Assembly (NCBI GenBank): GCA_026545225.1
Contig: CM048850.1
Span: 1,426,001-1,490,000, forward strand
Reading direction: 5' to 3'
Length of the DNA: 64,000 nt
From: Cornus controversa
Lineage: Eukaryota > Streptophyta > Magnoliopsida > Cornales > Cornaceae
Part shown: one piece after another, positions 1-11,692 of the stretch
Numbering within the stretch: position 1 is the stretch's first letter
How the letters are laid out: every line of letters begins with the position of its first letter
Program-made: the position numbers and the translations under genes
The notes under the pieces: generated by a model
Told to the model about the DNA's origin: nothing
Database searches by the model: none
Seen by the model: only the letters and a program-made list of their open reading frames with translations

Positions 1-1238
1 ATCATCTCATGTAACATAACCAAGCTCTGAATATATTAAGGCATATACCCCTTCCACTCACTAGCTCCCCTTATTGAAATCATACTTCCCAACATGCATA
101 CATGACTTTTCTATTTTTTTTTCAATTCTTTTTTTTTCATTGCTTTATTGGTTGTGCAATGTCTTGATCTATTAAGCTTTCTGAAAGATCCATGTAGCAA
201 GCTTTCAGTCAGTGGCTCCCAAACCAGATGGCTTTAGGGTACTAGGCTTTAAGATACCCCGAAGACCTAATTACTCGAATCAGTCAGGCTACAAATCAAG
301 ACAACCAATTCTCATCTTTTTTCACCCTTTCACTTTTGACGCGAACACTCTGTGCTTCCTGAGGCATAGAGACCCGGTTACTCATGAAAAGGATCAAATT
401 GATTTGCTTATTCATCACTTTTTTTTCTTTTTCATTGAAGTCAAGTAAAACACGTCATTGGTACTCATTCTCAAGAGATACTAATTAATATCAAGCATAT
501 GTAACTCAATAACTCAAAACCAAAGTTTATACCCCATAAGACTATGCTAGTGTGTCTGTGCATGTAAGGAAACTTAAATCAATTACTCCAAAACATGTTA
601 TTGCAAACCATGATTAAAACCACATAATTTAAACCATAGTTTCCAAAAATTTAAAACATACTAAAAAATTGCAAGTTATGCACCTACATAAGGTATTAAT
701 CCTTTGAATAATGTCAAAACATTCTATCTAAAAATAAAACAAAATAAAATAAAATAAACAAACTAAGAAAATAAAATAAAATAAAATCCTAATACGAGAA
801 GAATTTCACACAAAATTTTCCCCATATGCACTAAGCACATAAATAGGCATCGCCTCACCCCCAAACTTAAACTGTACATTGTCCTCAATGTACTATCAAT
901 CAAAGTATAGAAAAGAGTAAGAACAATGTTACCAGAAATCTGGAGTAGTGGAAAGAAAATAGAGCACACCACGAGCAAGAAGGCAATGCAAGCACACCCC
1001 CAAACTTGGATGTTAAAACCTGTCAAAACAAACCACTATACCCCAAAGATCAAGTAAATAGTATGGGTGAAAATAAATATGAAAGTGAAAAATCCTAAAA
1101 AAAAAATAAAATATTTTTTTTTTCATTTTTCAAAATTTTTTTTTTTAACAAAAATCTAACTACAAAAAGAAAAATAAAATTAAAAAGAAAAATAAAAACT
1201 AAAAATAAAATAAAATACAAAAGATGGTTACCTTCCTG
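1..1238 (-). other. 3' noncoding region of element A
   Basis: There is no convincing gene here. On the minus strand the region holds two copies of the polypurine-like string AAGTTTGGGGGTG (856-868 and 995-1007). The copy at 856-868 is preceded in element direction by the palindrome ACATTGAGGACAATGT. Around 205-400 lies a block that is recognisably shared with family 2 (15349-15545 and 31605-31790). A/T homopolymer tracts occur at 1090-1215. The same layout is found in B (57373-58730) and C (61229-62323). Confidence 0.75.
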
Positions 1239-2462
1239 TCAAGGATGTGGTGGTGACTGAGCATCCGGATCCAAGTTTGCTTGACGCATCAGTGCACACA
1301 TCATCCTCCTCATCTCTAGTTGCTCTTGGCGAGTGTCATGAAAGTGATCCGCCATCTCTGTTCTCATTGCTCCAAACTGGGTGGATACTTCTGTCTGTAG
1401 GGTGCCAAACTGGGCTGTCAACCCAGCAATCTGCCCCTCTAAATATTGATAATCATGGCCACCAGCCTGTGCATGCACCTCCTCTTCCTCTGCCTCCATC
1501 TCCTCTGGATCTTCCACCGGTGGTGGTATATCTATATGCTCTCCTCCCTGGGCCAACCGAGATACCTCACCAGGCACCGCTATGACTCTCTGGTGCATAT
1601 GAGATCGACTCAGGTTCTAGTCATGCGTGCCATAATGAAGATCACGTGGAAAGGCAAGCTCGTCCTCATGGACTGCATACCCCTGTGCTACAAGCAACTG
1701 GTGAATAATAGTAGGGAATGGAAACTCCCAGTCACTTGCACTGTCTGGTGCCTTGGCTACAACCTTGGAATAGAACTTCTCCATCTGGCCCCAGACAATC
1801 TGTGGGAATGACAGCCAATGCCCAAAATGTATATCATATAATGATCGAAGGAACTCTTGACGTCTTTCGGTTTTATGTCCAATTGGACATACATTCTTGA
1901 GTAGAACAGCGTCAAGGAACCATAAATGATTTGGCATTGAAGACTTGGAAGCTGCATTCCTTTTCGGCCCAGAAAATTGGTTGTCACACAAACGTGCAAC
2001 CACATTACCCATTGACAACTCGTCGGGTAGAGGAGTATAGATATGAGATAAATCATCTGGGCACTCATGAGGACAACCCATGGCAATGGCAATGGATGAC
2101 ATGTTCACTCGAACTATTGTTCCATCTACGAAAGAAGTAAGCACATCCCGCTCATCAGGTGTCGGCAGTAAGTTCTGATAAAATACCTTGACAAGCCTCG
2201 GGTAAATAGTAGATGAAAGTGGAACAAAAATGGATGCCGATCGACGACTACGGATGTCAAAAATCCCCCATCGTGTCTCAGGAAACATACCATAAAGTTC
2301 AGCTATGTCAAACGTGGTTTCAAAATTCAACGCCCTTGGATGCCATCTCTCTTGAATACCTTCTCGGCGAGATCGTGAAGAACCTGTGGTCGGATCATGC
2401 CTCGCTCGGCGAGGATTATGTGAACTTGAAGCACCTTGGTGACTTGCTCTCTTTGGTGCCAT
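1239..2462 (-). pseudogene. ORF3 of element A (env-position 'plant transposon protein' family)
   Basis: One frame of 408 codons starts with MAPKRASHQGASSSHNPRR. It is interrupted only by a TAG at about 1617-1619, just before a second Met (residue 289). The first part is a basic, Ser/Arg-rich leader of about 50 residues, followed by a globular region with WHPRALNFETTFDIAELYG and LWFLDAVLLKNVCPIGHKT. The last 120 residues have an acidic patch (EEMEAEEEEV) and a heptad-like, probably coiled-coil segment ending in SPPHP. Such proteins lie downstream of pol in Athila elements and are annotated as ATHILA ORF-1 or putative plant transposon protein; their function is unknown. I see no clear signal peptide or transmembrane segment. 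The same TAG is present in element C, so it predates at least one transposition. Confidence 0.75.
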
Positions 2463-3352
2463 AGAAGTAGAAAAAGTGTGGTTGAGGAATTAAATCGAAC
2501 ACTTGGTGTGCACAATTCTTTTGTAACCTTCAACCTCCTCTTTTCGGCAATTTTTCCACCCAAATCGAACAAGTGAATGCACCAAATTGATCCCCCAAAC
2601 TTGGTCTTCAAAAGCCCTCAAAAAGATTTGAACAATTTCTTCAAAGAAAAACTTCACTTACTTTGATGTTGAACTTGAAAAAGTGAGAGCTTCCTTTGAG
2701 AACTAGTGATTTTTGATCCGGTTTGATGTTGAATGTTGATGATAATCAATGTTGAATTCTTGTTTAATACTCACCAATTGAAGAAAATAATCTTTTGGAT
2801 GATGTAGGACTTGAATTGGAGTTCAAAGAGGCTTAGGATGCATGGAGTAGCTTTAGAATTGGAGAAGGAGTCTTTATATAGGAGATAGTCTCGGCCAGCC
2901 CACAAAACACCTTGGGCGATCGATCCCCCTAAGGATGGGCGATCGATCGCTCACCTGCTGGTGGCCATCCTTGAGAAAATGCATGGGGCGATCGATCCCC
3001 CTTGGCTGGGGCGGTCGATCCCCCCCCTGGATGCCTGTTGGACCCTCCATCGCCCAAGGTCGACCGAGACTGGATATTTTTGACTCTCCATCGCCCAAGG
3101 TCGATCTAGAGCACTATTTTTTATCTGTCTTGAGTCCAAATACCTCGGTACACCTCTTGGCATCCTCCGGAAGTAACTTATACATCAAAAACTCAAAGAA
3201 AAACCATTAAAATGCAACTAGAATTGAAGAAAAACTTAAGAAAATTAAAACTAAAAATTAAAATCAAAGAAAACTAAAGGAAATAAAGTATAGAAATACA
3301 TACAGAACCTACAATTTAACGTCCCTAGGAGACGATTGACTCTCCGAAGGGA
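2463..3352 (-). other. pol-ORF3 spacer of element A with GATCGATC-rich inverted repeats
   Basis: This spacer separates the end of pol (3353) from the ORF3 start (2462). At 2914-3110 it has a cluster of GCGATCGATC motifs in G/C-rich context, several as the palindrome GCGATCGATCGC, plus two copies of a segment containing GCCCAAGGTCGA. The same cluster occurs at the same place in C (46790-46982) and B (56503-56700). No ORF has element-like conservation here. Confidence 0.7.
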
Positions 3353-6300
3353 TTAAGTCAGATAGACGGGATCCGTCAAGTCGATGGACTCTACGTCTCT
3401 TTTTGGCACACATCCTTCCAAACAATGCTTCAACCTTTGGCCATTAACTTTCATCAAAGCAATTTCAAACAATTGCTCATCCGGGAATGAGTCTCGAATA
3501 GGTAATGCATCGATCACCGGCTCAAACTCGATTCAAGATAAATGATCCACAACCACATTCTCCGTCCCCTTTTTATCTTTTATCTCCAAATCAAATTCTT
3601 ATAGTAATAAAATCCACCGAATAAGACGTGGTTTGGTTTCTTTCTTTGCCAATAAGTGTCTCAATGCTGCATGATCAGAGTAGACAACCACCTTGGATCC
3701 CAATAAATAAGAACAAAACTTGTCCAAGGCAAATACTACAGCTAGAAGCTCTTTCTCTGTGGTTGTATAATTGAGTTGGGCATCAGATAGAGTCTTACTA
3801 GCGTAATAAATGACATGTGGTCGTTTCTCTTCTCTCTGTCCCAACACGGCTCCCACTACATAATTAGAGGCATCACACATGATTTCAAAAGGTAAAGCCC
3901 ATTTTGGAGACTGCATAATTGGTGCAGAGGATAACAGAGACCGAAGCTTTTCAAAAGCTTTCACACAATCTTCATCAAAGATAAAGGGAACATCTTTAGA
4001 TAACAAATGGCACAATGGTCGAGCCACTTTACTGAAATCCTTGATGAATCTTCTATAGAACCCGGCATGGCCTAAGAAAGATCGAACTTGCCTTACCGAA
4101 GTTGGATGAGGCAGAGTTGCAATTAGGTCGATCTTTGCTTTATCAACTTCAATGCCCCTCTCTGAAACAATATGGCCCAATACAATACCTTCTTTCACCA
4201 TAAAATGGCTCTTCTCCCAACTAAGTACCAAATTTCATTCTCGGCACCTTTGAAGTACAAGTGATAAATTGCTGAAACAGTGTTCAAAGGATGATCCAAA
4301 AACAGAGAAGTCATCCATGAACACCTCCAAGAATTTTTCCACAATGTCAGAAAAGATGGCCATCATACACCTCTGGAATGTTGCCGGAGCATTACATAAT
4401 CCAAAAGGCATACGACGATACGAAAAAGTACCAAAGGGACAAGTGAAAGTGGTCTTCTCTTGATCTTCTGGATCCATAGCTACTTGGTTATAACCAGAGT
4501 AGCCATCCAGAAAGCAATAATAGCTCTGACCAGCTAACCTTTCAAGTATTTGATCAATGAATGGAAGAGGGAAGTGATCATTCCTTGTCATAGAATTGAG
4601 CTTTCTGTAATCAATGCAAACACGCCAACCTGTGGCAGTACGTTGTGGAACAAGCTCTCCCATAAAGTTAGGGACAATTGTAAGACCAGACTTCTTTGGA
4701 ACCACTTGTGTTGGACTCACCCATGTACTGTCAGAAATTGGATAAATGATACCTGCATCAAGTAACTTGACAACCTCTTTCTTTACCACCTCCTTCATGT
4801 TGGGGTTCAGTCCCCTCTGTGCCTCTCTAGTTGGCTTACATCCTTCTTCCAGATGAATTTTGTGCATGCAAATCAAGGGATCAATGCCCTTAAGATCAGC
4901 AACACTCCATCCAATTGCTTCACGATGTTGGTATAAAACCTCTACTAAGCTTTTCTCTTGAATTTCTGTCAGATCAGAGGCAATTATAACAGGAAGAGTT
5001 TTCCGTGCCCCCAAGAATACATACTTTAATTTATCAAGCAAAGGCTTCAATTCTAATTCTGGAGGGGACTCCAATGAAGGCACTAAGGGAGTGCTAGAGA
5101 GAAAAGGTAGTGGCTCAATTGGAATTCTCCATGGTGGAGTATTCTGAATAGCATCCACTTCTAGCATATAATGCACTTCTTCACACAACCCTTCATCATT
5201 AATGTTCTCAAAGTCATAAAGCGACTTACATACCTCCAGGGAGTTTCGAGATATAGAGGATGAAACAAATTCCTCTACACATTCATCAATATCATCCATG
5301 CAGAACACATCACTCTGATCTGGAGGGTGTTGGATAGCATTGAACACATTAAGCTTGACATTCACGTTGCTAAAGGAAATATCCATGATTCCTGACCTAT
5401 AGTTTATGCAAGCATCAGCAGTAGCTAAGAAAGGTCCACCAAGGATCACTGGAATGTGCCTCTTCGGATTGTGAACCGGCTCAGTGTCAAGTACAATGAA
5501 ATCAATAGGAAAGTAGAACTTGTCCACTTTAATGAGCACATCTTCTATGATTCCTCGGGGTTGCTTTGTTGATCTATCTGCAAATTGCAATACCACCGAG
5601 GTAGGCTTCAATTCTCCCAAGCCCAATTGTAAGTAAACTGAATAGGGTAGCAAATTCACCCTTGCACCCAAATCAAGAAGTGCTTTATCCACATGGTGCT
5701 CCCTAATAATACATGAGATAGTTGGAGCACCAGGATCTTTGTACTTGGGAGGAGTACACTGCTGAATTATCAAACTTACTTGTTGTGGCAGCATCACTTT
5801 CTTTGGCACATGACTTTTAGAACGCCTTTTCTGAGTGCACAAGTCCTTCAAGAATTTAGCATAAGTAGGAATTTGCTTGATGGCATCAAGGAGTGGCAAA
5901 TTAATCTTCACTTGTCGAAACACCTCCATCATGTCATGCAGCTTGTCTCCTTGCTTCCCCAATTTAGATGCTTCTAGGAAACGTTGTGGGAAAGGAGCCT
6001 TGGGCTCATAAGGAATTTTAGCACTTGGACTTGTGGTCACTTTTTCTTCTTCTTTCTTCTCACCCACCTTATTGTCAATTATTTTCCCACTCCTCAAAGT
6101 GGTAATGACTTGAACTTGCTCATGGTGTGTGTTGCTTGTGGAAGCTTGCATCCCTCTTGGATTAGCAATTGGTTGACTAGAGAGCTTCCCTTCTTCTCTT
6201 CTGCATAATGAAATAGCAAGCTGTCCAAACTGAGATTCTAATTTGGTAATGGATTGAGAATGCGAGTGCACTAGCTGAACTATAGATTGTACTGTTACTG

Positions 6301-7618
6301 CAGTAGCTTGCACTATCTCTATGAGAGAATCAAGCTTGTCAAATTTAGACAAGGTAAGTGTCAGCTTGTCTTCAATAGCAGAAATTCTTTGGGCCATAGG
6401 ACTTTGTGTTTGATATTGCTGTTGAGGCACAAAAGTCCTAGGTTGATATGATGGTTGCATTGCTACCCCTTGGTTACTGTAAGAAAAACCAGGATGATTC
6501 CTCTATGTAGAATTGTAAGTATTACCTCGTGGAGGATTCATTGGTCCAGTGAAAGTAGCTTGAACTTGCTCTTGTTGAACATCAGAAAATTGCCCCATTG
6601 AAGGGCGATTGCTCACATTATGCATAGGACTAGAGCAAAATTCACAAGGGCCTAGCAATGAAGAATTTGAAGCAGAAGGAGTTTGATTGGCAGCCATAAT
6701 TGCTACTACCTTCTGTGCAATTAAATCAATATCAGTTGGCATAGCTTCTGAAGCACCAACCTCAAAAATCCCATCAGTTTTCCTGTTAGTGGCAGGTCTG
6801 CTAGAACGAGTAGAGGACACATGTTGTAGAGAGTTGTCACTAAGATTTTCCAATAAGGTCCATGCCTCTTCTTCACTCTTCAACATAAAAGTACCTCCAC
6901 ACGACGCATCAACCATCTGTCTGTTGGCTTCTGTCAGCCCTTCATGAAAACTCTGCACTAGTTGCCACTTAGGAACTTGATGATAGGGACACTTCCTAAG
7001 AAGGTCCTTGAATCTTTTCCATGTCTCATAAAATTGTTCCCCCTCATGTTGGGAGAAACCAGTAATAGCACGTCTGAACTGATTGGTCTTCCCTATCGAA
7101 AAATACTTCTTGAGAAACTCATGTTACATCTGAGTCCAAGTCGTGATAGAACCAGTCGATAGAGAGTTGAACCAATACTTTGCTTTGTCTTTCAGAGAGA
7201 ATGGAAAAAGTCTCATTCTGAAAGCATCTTCAGAGAAGTTGTGAATTTTTGTAGTTGAGCACACTTCAATGAAGTCATCCAGATGCTTGTAAGGGTCTTC
7301 TTGAGTCAGCCCAAAATAAGATGGTAGCATCTGAATAATGCTGGACTTGATCTCATAATTCTGTGCTGTGACATTGGGCAGTTGAAAACCTGCTGGTGAT
7401 GTATATGTCTCAAGAACATAGTAGTCCCTAAGCAGTCTAGCTCTTTCTCCATTAGCATTAGGAACAAGGTTGGTATTCCTCTCTTCTGCCATGTCTTTAA
7501 TTAATTCTTCCTCTTGCACAATTGTATCAACAGGGATCTTCATCTATTGTCTAAGAGTACGTTCAGGCTCAGGATCAAGAGGTATCAAAGGATCAGCTAC
7601 AGAACGACGACCTTGCAT
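3353..7618 (-). pseudogene. gag-protease-RT-RNase H of element A, integrase deleted in frame
   Basis: One frame of 1422 codons runs from MQGRRSVADPLIPL at 7618 to TDPVYLT-stop at 3353. Premature stops lie near 7544, 7124, 6500, 4232, 3597 and 3550; I see no frameshift. In order: gag domain (FRMRLFPFSLKDKAKYWF); a zinc knuckle whose last Cys is replaced (CEFC-X4-H-X4-R); protease with the Athila-type DLGA in place of DTGA; RT with FMDD in EVFMDDFSVF; RNase H with Asp (CDAS), Glu (EKELLA) and Asp (YSDH). The sequence then jumps from DEQLFEIA to [12 protein letters not shown], which removes the HHCC and DDE parts of integrase while keeping the frame and the last ~37 residues. A could make no integrase of its own. 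Confidence 0.9.
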
Positions 7619-7739
7619 ATATTTACCAAAAGTACCTGAAAAGAAACAAAAACAAAATTAAAAATAAAATATAAAAATTTCCTAAACTAAAAATCCAATT
7701 AAAACTAATTCTGTAAAATCCAATCAATGAAATAGATAA

Positions 7740-7757
7740 TCCTCGGCAACGGCGCCA
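7740..7757 (-). other. Primer-binding site of element A (tRNA-Asp)
   Basis: The minus strand reads TGGCGCCGTTGCCGAGGA, five bases inside the LTR end. It matches the 3' end of plant tRNA-Asp(GUC) with one mismatch. Confidence 0.9.
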
Positions 7758-7762
7758 AAAAT

Positions 7763-9272
7763 TGATTCGTGTGTGAGTGTGACTCAAAAATATATCAATT
7801 AAAAATTTCCACACTTCGCAATAGAACGAATTCCTTGCAGAATAGGGCTATCGAAAGGGGTATCGTACCTCAGGGATTATGGTCTGATGAGTTGGAATAC
7901 GGAATTAACTTTAATTAAATTTATAAAAAAAGAATTCTGAGTTTTAAACTAAATTAATTAAAAATTAAAATAAAATAAATCAAAGATAAATAAGATAGTG
8001 AAGATAATAGGAGAGAAATCTAGGGTGTTTGACTTCACCACTAACTCCACAATCAATGGTCAATTGAATCAACTATAGGGGAATTACATCATGCATAAGT
8101 GGTGTCGGTGGCTACAAGCTCACCTTCATCCGTCAAGAAGATAACATATGATTAAGGCTAAGCCATGGACTATCTTCGATTGGCATGGGCCATCTGCCTA
8201 ACTACTCTAATCTAGGGTGCAGTATGGTTCATCTTCTCTAGGCATAATCCATCAAAGCTCATAACAATATATTTAGTGATTACCATTGTGTAATAATCTC
8301 TCTCATGATCACAGAAAACAAGAGAGATTGAGTTCAATAACAACAACTAAATATCTAAGACAAGATAAGAAATCATTGAGATTGAATTTACAAGACTTTT
8401 ATTGCTCAATTCTATAATAAGAATCCTCTCAATTACACAATCTATGCATGTATATAAAGGTCCCCAATAATTAAAACAATCAAACCATTGATGCTTTGTT
8501 AGGGCTACATCAAAACCCTAGTGGATGAACTAGCCGCTCATGGTAGAAGAAGAAGCTTCAACTATTGAGGAAGAAGACATCATCTTTCTGAATTACGCGT
8601 ATGACTTTGTTCTCCAATGGCTCTGCAATATGTTTCTGTTCTCTTCTCAGCCCTCTCAGACTCTCCAATCTCTCTGTAAGCTTTCCTCAATTCAGCCTCC
8701 AAGTCTTCACTTTATTCCCCAAGAGAATACACCAAAGTCCTAATCCAATTAGGAATAAATTAGGGTTTCCCGCAGCACTAATCAGGTGGGTTTTTCCTGC
8801 TGACTTCGGCCCAACTTTTGACCAACTAGAAGTCCGATTCACGGAATTTTTGTGAAATACAAAAGTGTGCAGAATCAAATTTAGTTCAACCCCACAAGAG
8901 AATTATGTCGATTTGAGGCTCGAAAATAAGACTTCTGGTCTATTTTCCAAAACGGGATTAAGATTGTATTATGCGCAAATTTGGGCTTCAGGCCCCAAAC
9001 CTTCTTAAGCAGCTGTAATTCTCTTGGACCTCTTCCTTGGGCTGATTTGAGTTAAAATAAATGGTTGAGTGAATCACCTTGATGTAGACTTCATCTCACC
9101 ATCTTGGATGTCTTCTTTAAAAGCCCAAAAGCTTGGTTTTAACTGAAATAATCATTAAGACCCTAAAAATACAGAAAATACTAAAACAAAGTAAAATCAC
9201 AGATAATCTATCACTAAGATAATAAAATACATAAGTTAAGAGAGTAGAATGCGTAACATTCAACGCTTATCA
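7763..9272 (-). repeat. 5' LTR of element A (family 1)
   Basis: This 1510-bp LTR begins TGATAAGCG and ends CGAATCA on the minus strand (TG...CA). It aligns along its length, in inverted orientation, with LTR1-3 and the LTRs of B and J. It stands head to head with LTR1. The ORFs seen on either strand inside it are shared by other LTR copies but show no known domain. Confidence 0.92.
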
Positions 9273-10648
9273 GCCTTAATGATTATTTCAGTTAAAACCA
9301 TGCTTTAGGGCTTTTAAAGAAGACATCCAAGATGGGTAGATGAAGCCTACTTCAAAGGGAATCATTCAACCATTTATTTCAACTCAATTCAGCATAAGAT
9401 AGGGGTCCAAGAGAATTACAGCTGCTTAAGAAGGTTTCGGGCCTGAAGCCCAAATCTGCGTTTAATATAGTCTTCATCCCATTTTGGAAACGGACCAGAA
9501 GTCTTATTTTTGAGCCTCAAATTGACATAATTTCCTACCAAGGTTGAAAGAAATTTGATTCTGCACACCTTTGTATTTCACGAATATTCCTTAAATCAAA
9601 CTTCTAGTGGGTCAAAAGTTGGGCCTAAATCAGTAGAAAAAACCCACCTGATTAGTGCTGTGGCAAACCCTAATTTATTCCTAATTGGATTAGGACTTTG
9701 GTGTATTCTCTTGGGGAACAAAGTGAAGAATAGGAGGCTGAGTTTAGAAAAAGAATAGAGAGAGAGATTGGAGAGTCTGAGAGGGCTGGGAAGAGAACAG
9801 AAACGTATTTGCAAAGCCATTGGAGAACGAAGTCATACGCAGAAGTCATGAAGATGATGCCCTCTTGCTCAACAGTTGAAGCTTCTTCTTCTACCATGAG
9901 CGGCTAATTCATCCACTAGGGTTTTGATGTAGCCCTAATAAAGTATCAATGGTTTGATTGTTTTAATTATTGAGGACCTTTATATACATGTATAGATTGT
10001 GTAATTTAGAGGATACTTATTATAGAATTGAGTAATAAAAGTCTTGTAAATTCAGTTTCAATGATTTCTTATCTTGTCTTAGATATTTAGTTGTTGTTAT
10101 TGAACTCAATCTCTCTTATTTTCTGTGATCATGAGAGCGATTATTACACAATGGTAATCACCAAATATATTGTTAAGAGCTTTGATAGATTATGCCTAGA
10201 GAAGATGAACCATACTACACCATATATTAGAGTAGTTAGGCAGATGGCCCATGCCAATCGAAGATAGTCCATGACTTAGCCTTAATCATATGAGCTTGTA
10301 GCCACCGACACCGCTTATGCATGATGTAATTCCCCATAGTTGATTCAATTGACCATGATTGTGGAGTTAGTGGTGAAGTCAAATACCCTAGATTTCTCTC
10401 ATACTATCTTCACTTTCTATTTTACTTTGATTTATTTTATTTTACTTTTTAATTAGTTTAGTTTAAAAATCAGAATTCTTTTCTTCTAAATTTAATTAGA
10501 ATTAATTTCGTATTCCAACTCATCAGACCATAATCCCTGAGGTTCGACACCCCTTTTGATAGCCCTATTCTGCAAGGAATTCATTCTATTGCAAAGTGTG
10601 GTAATTTTTAATTGATATACTTTTTGAGTCACACTCACACACGAATCA
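9273..10648 (+). repeat. LTR1 of the array (first 112 bp missing)
   Basis: It aligns with LTR2 from base 113 onward (GCCTTAATGATT) and ends CGAATCA. The missing start is explained by the insertion of element A. The 5-bp duplication GCCTT is predicted on A's off-window side. Confidence 0.9.
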
Positions 10649-10655
10649 ATTTTTT

Positions 10656-10673
10656 TGGCGCCGTTGCCGGGGA
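10656..10673 (+). other. Primer-binding site after LTR1 (tRNA-Asp)
   Basis: TGGCGCCGTTGCCGGGGA is a perfect match to the 3' end of plant tRNA-Asp, seven bases after the LTR. Confidence 0.92.
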
Positions 10674-11369
10674 TTATCTATTTGATTGATTGGATTTTAC
10701 AAAATTAATTTTAATTGGATTTTTAGTTTAGGAAATTTTTATATTTTGTTTTTGTTTCTTTTCAGGTGCCTTTGGCTAATATATGCATGGTCGTCCTTCT
10801 GTAGCTCATCCTCTGATACCTCTTGATCTTGATCCTGAACATACTCTTAGACAACAAAGGAACATCCCTGTTGATATCATTGTGCAAGAGGAAGAATTAA
10901 TTGAAGACGTGGTAGAACAGAGGAATAACAACCTTATTCCAAATGCTAATGGAGAAAGAGCTAGATTGCTTAGGGACTACTACGTTCCTGAGACATATAC
11001 CTCACCAACTGGTTTTCAATTGCCTAATGTCATAGCACACAATTATGAGATAAGTCCAACATTATCCAGATGCTACCATCTTATTTTGGGCTGACTCAAG
11101 AAGACCTTTATAAGCATCTCGATGACTTCATTGAAGTGTGCTCAACTACCAAAATTCATAACTTCTCTGAAGATACTTTCAGAATGAGTCTTTTTCCATT
11201 CTCCTTGAAAGATAAAGCAAAGTATTGGTTCTTCTCTCTATCGGTAGGTTCTCTCATGACTTGGACTCAGATGCAACATGAGTTTCTCAAGAAGTATTTT
11301 CTGATGGGGAAGATCGATCAGTTGAGACGTGCTGTCACTGGTTTCTCCCAACATGAGGGGGAACAATTT

Positions 11370-11618
11370 TGTAGTAACCCTTGTGGACGGGTGTGAGTGG
11401 GCGGGTGCATAGACAGACACTGGGCTGAGCTACCACACTGACAGGGTACAGGGTGCTCAATCCCACATCGCCTGGGTGTGGAAAAGGGGATGTGCTTATA
11501 TGTAGTATGTTCTCTTCAAATGGTATGAGGCCTTTTGGGGTAAACCCAAGAGTAAAACCGTGCGGGCTCAGGCCCAAAGCGGACAATATCATACCATGTG
11601 TTGGAGCGGGGTATTACA
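11370..11618 (+). repeat. 5' LTR of the TRIM
   Basis: 249 bp, TG...CA ends. It differs from the 3' LTR at one position: CCCAAAGCGG here and CCCAAATCGG in the other copy. Confidence 0.92.
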
Positions 11619-11692
11619 ATTGGTATCAGAGTCTGAACCCAGCCGGAAGTAAGTGTGCCGACGAGGGCGTCGGGCCTCGTAGGGGGGTGGAT

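Larger units (their letters stand above)
1..9272 (-). mobile_element. Element A: Athila-like Ty3/gypsy retrotransposon, 3' LTR off-window
   Basis: The element reads right to left: 5' LTR (7763-9272), tRNA-Asp primer-binding site, gag-protease-RT-RNase H in one frame, ORF3, then 3' noncoding sequence running off the left edge. By comparison with element B, the 3' LTR should start about 0.4 kb outside the window. The right end (TGATAAGCG on the minus strand) abuts GCCTT. This is LTR1 of the neighbouring array lacking its first 112 bp, so A most likely inserted into that LTR. The element is dead: it has several stop codons and lacks nearly all of integrase. It keeps a recognisable RT active site. 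Confidence 0.9.
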
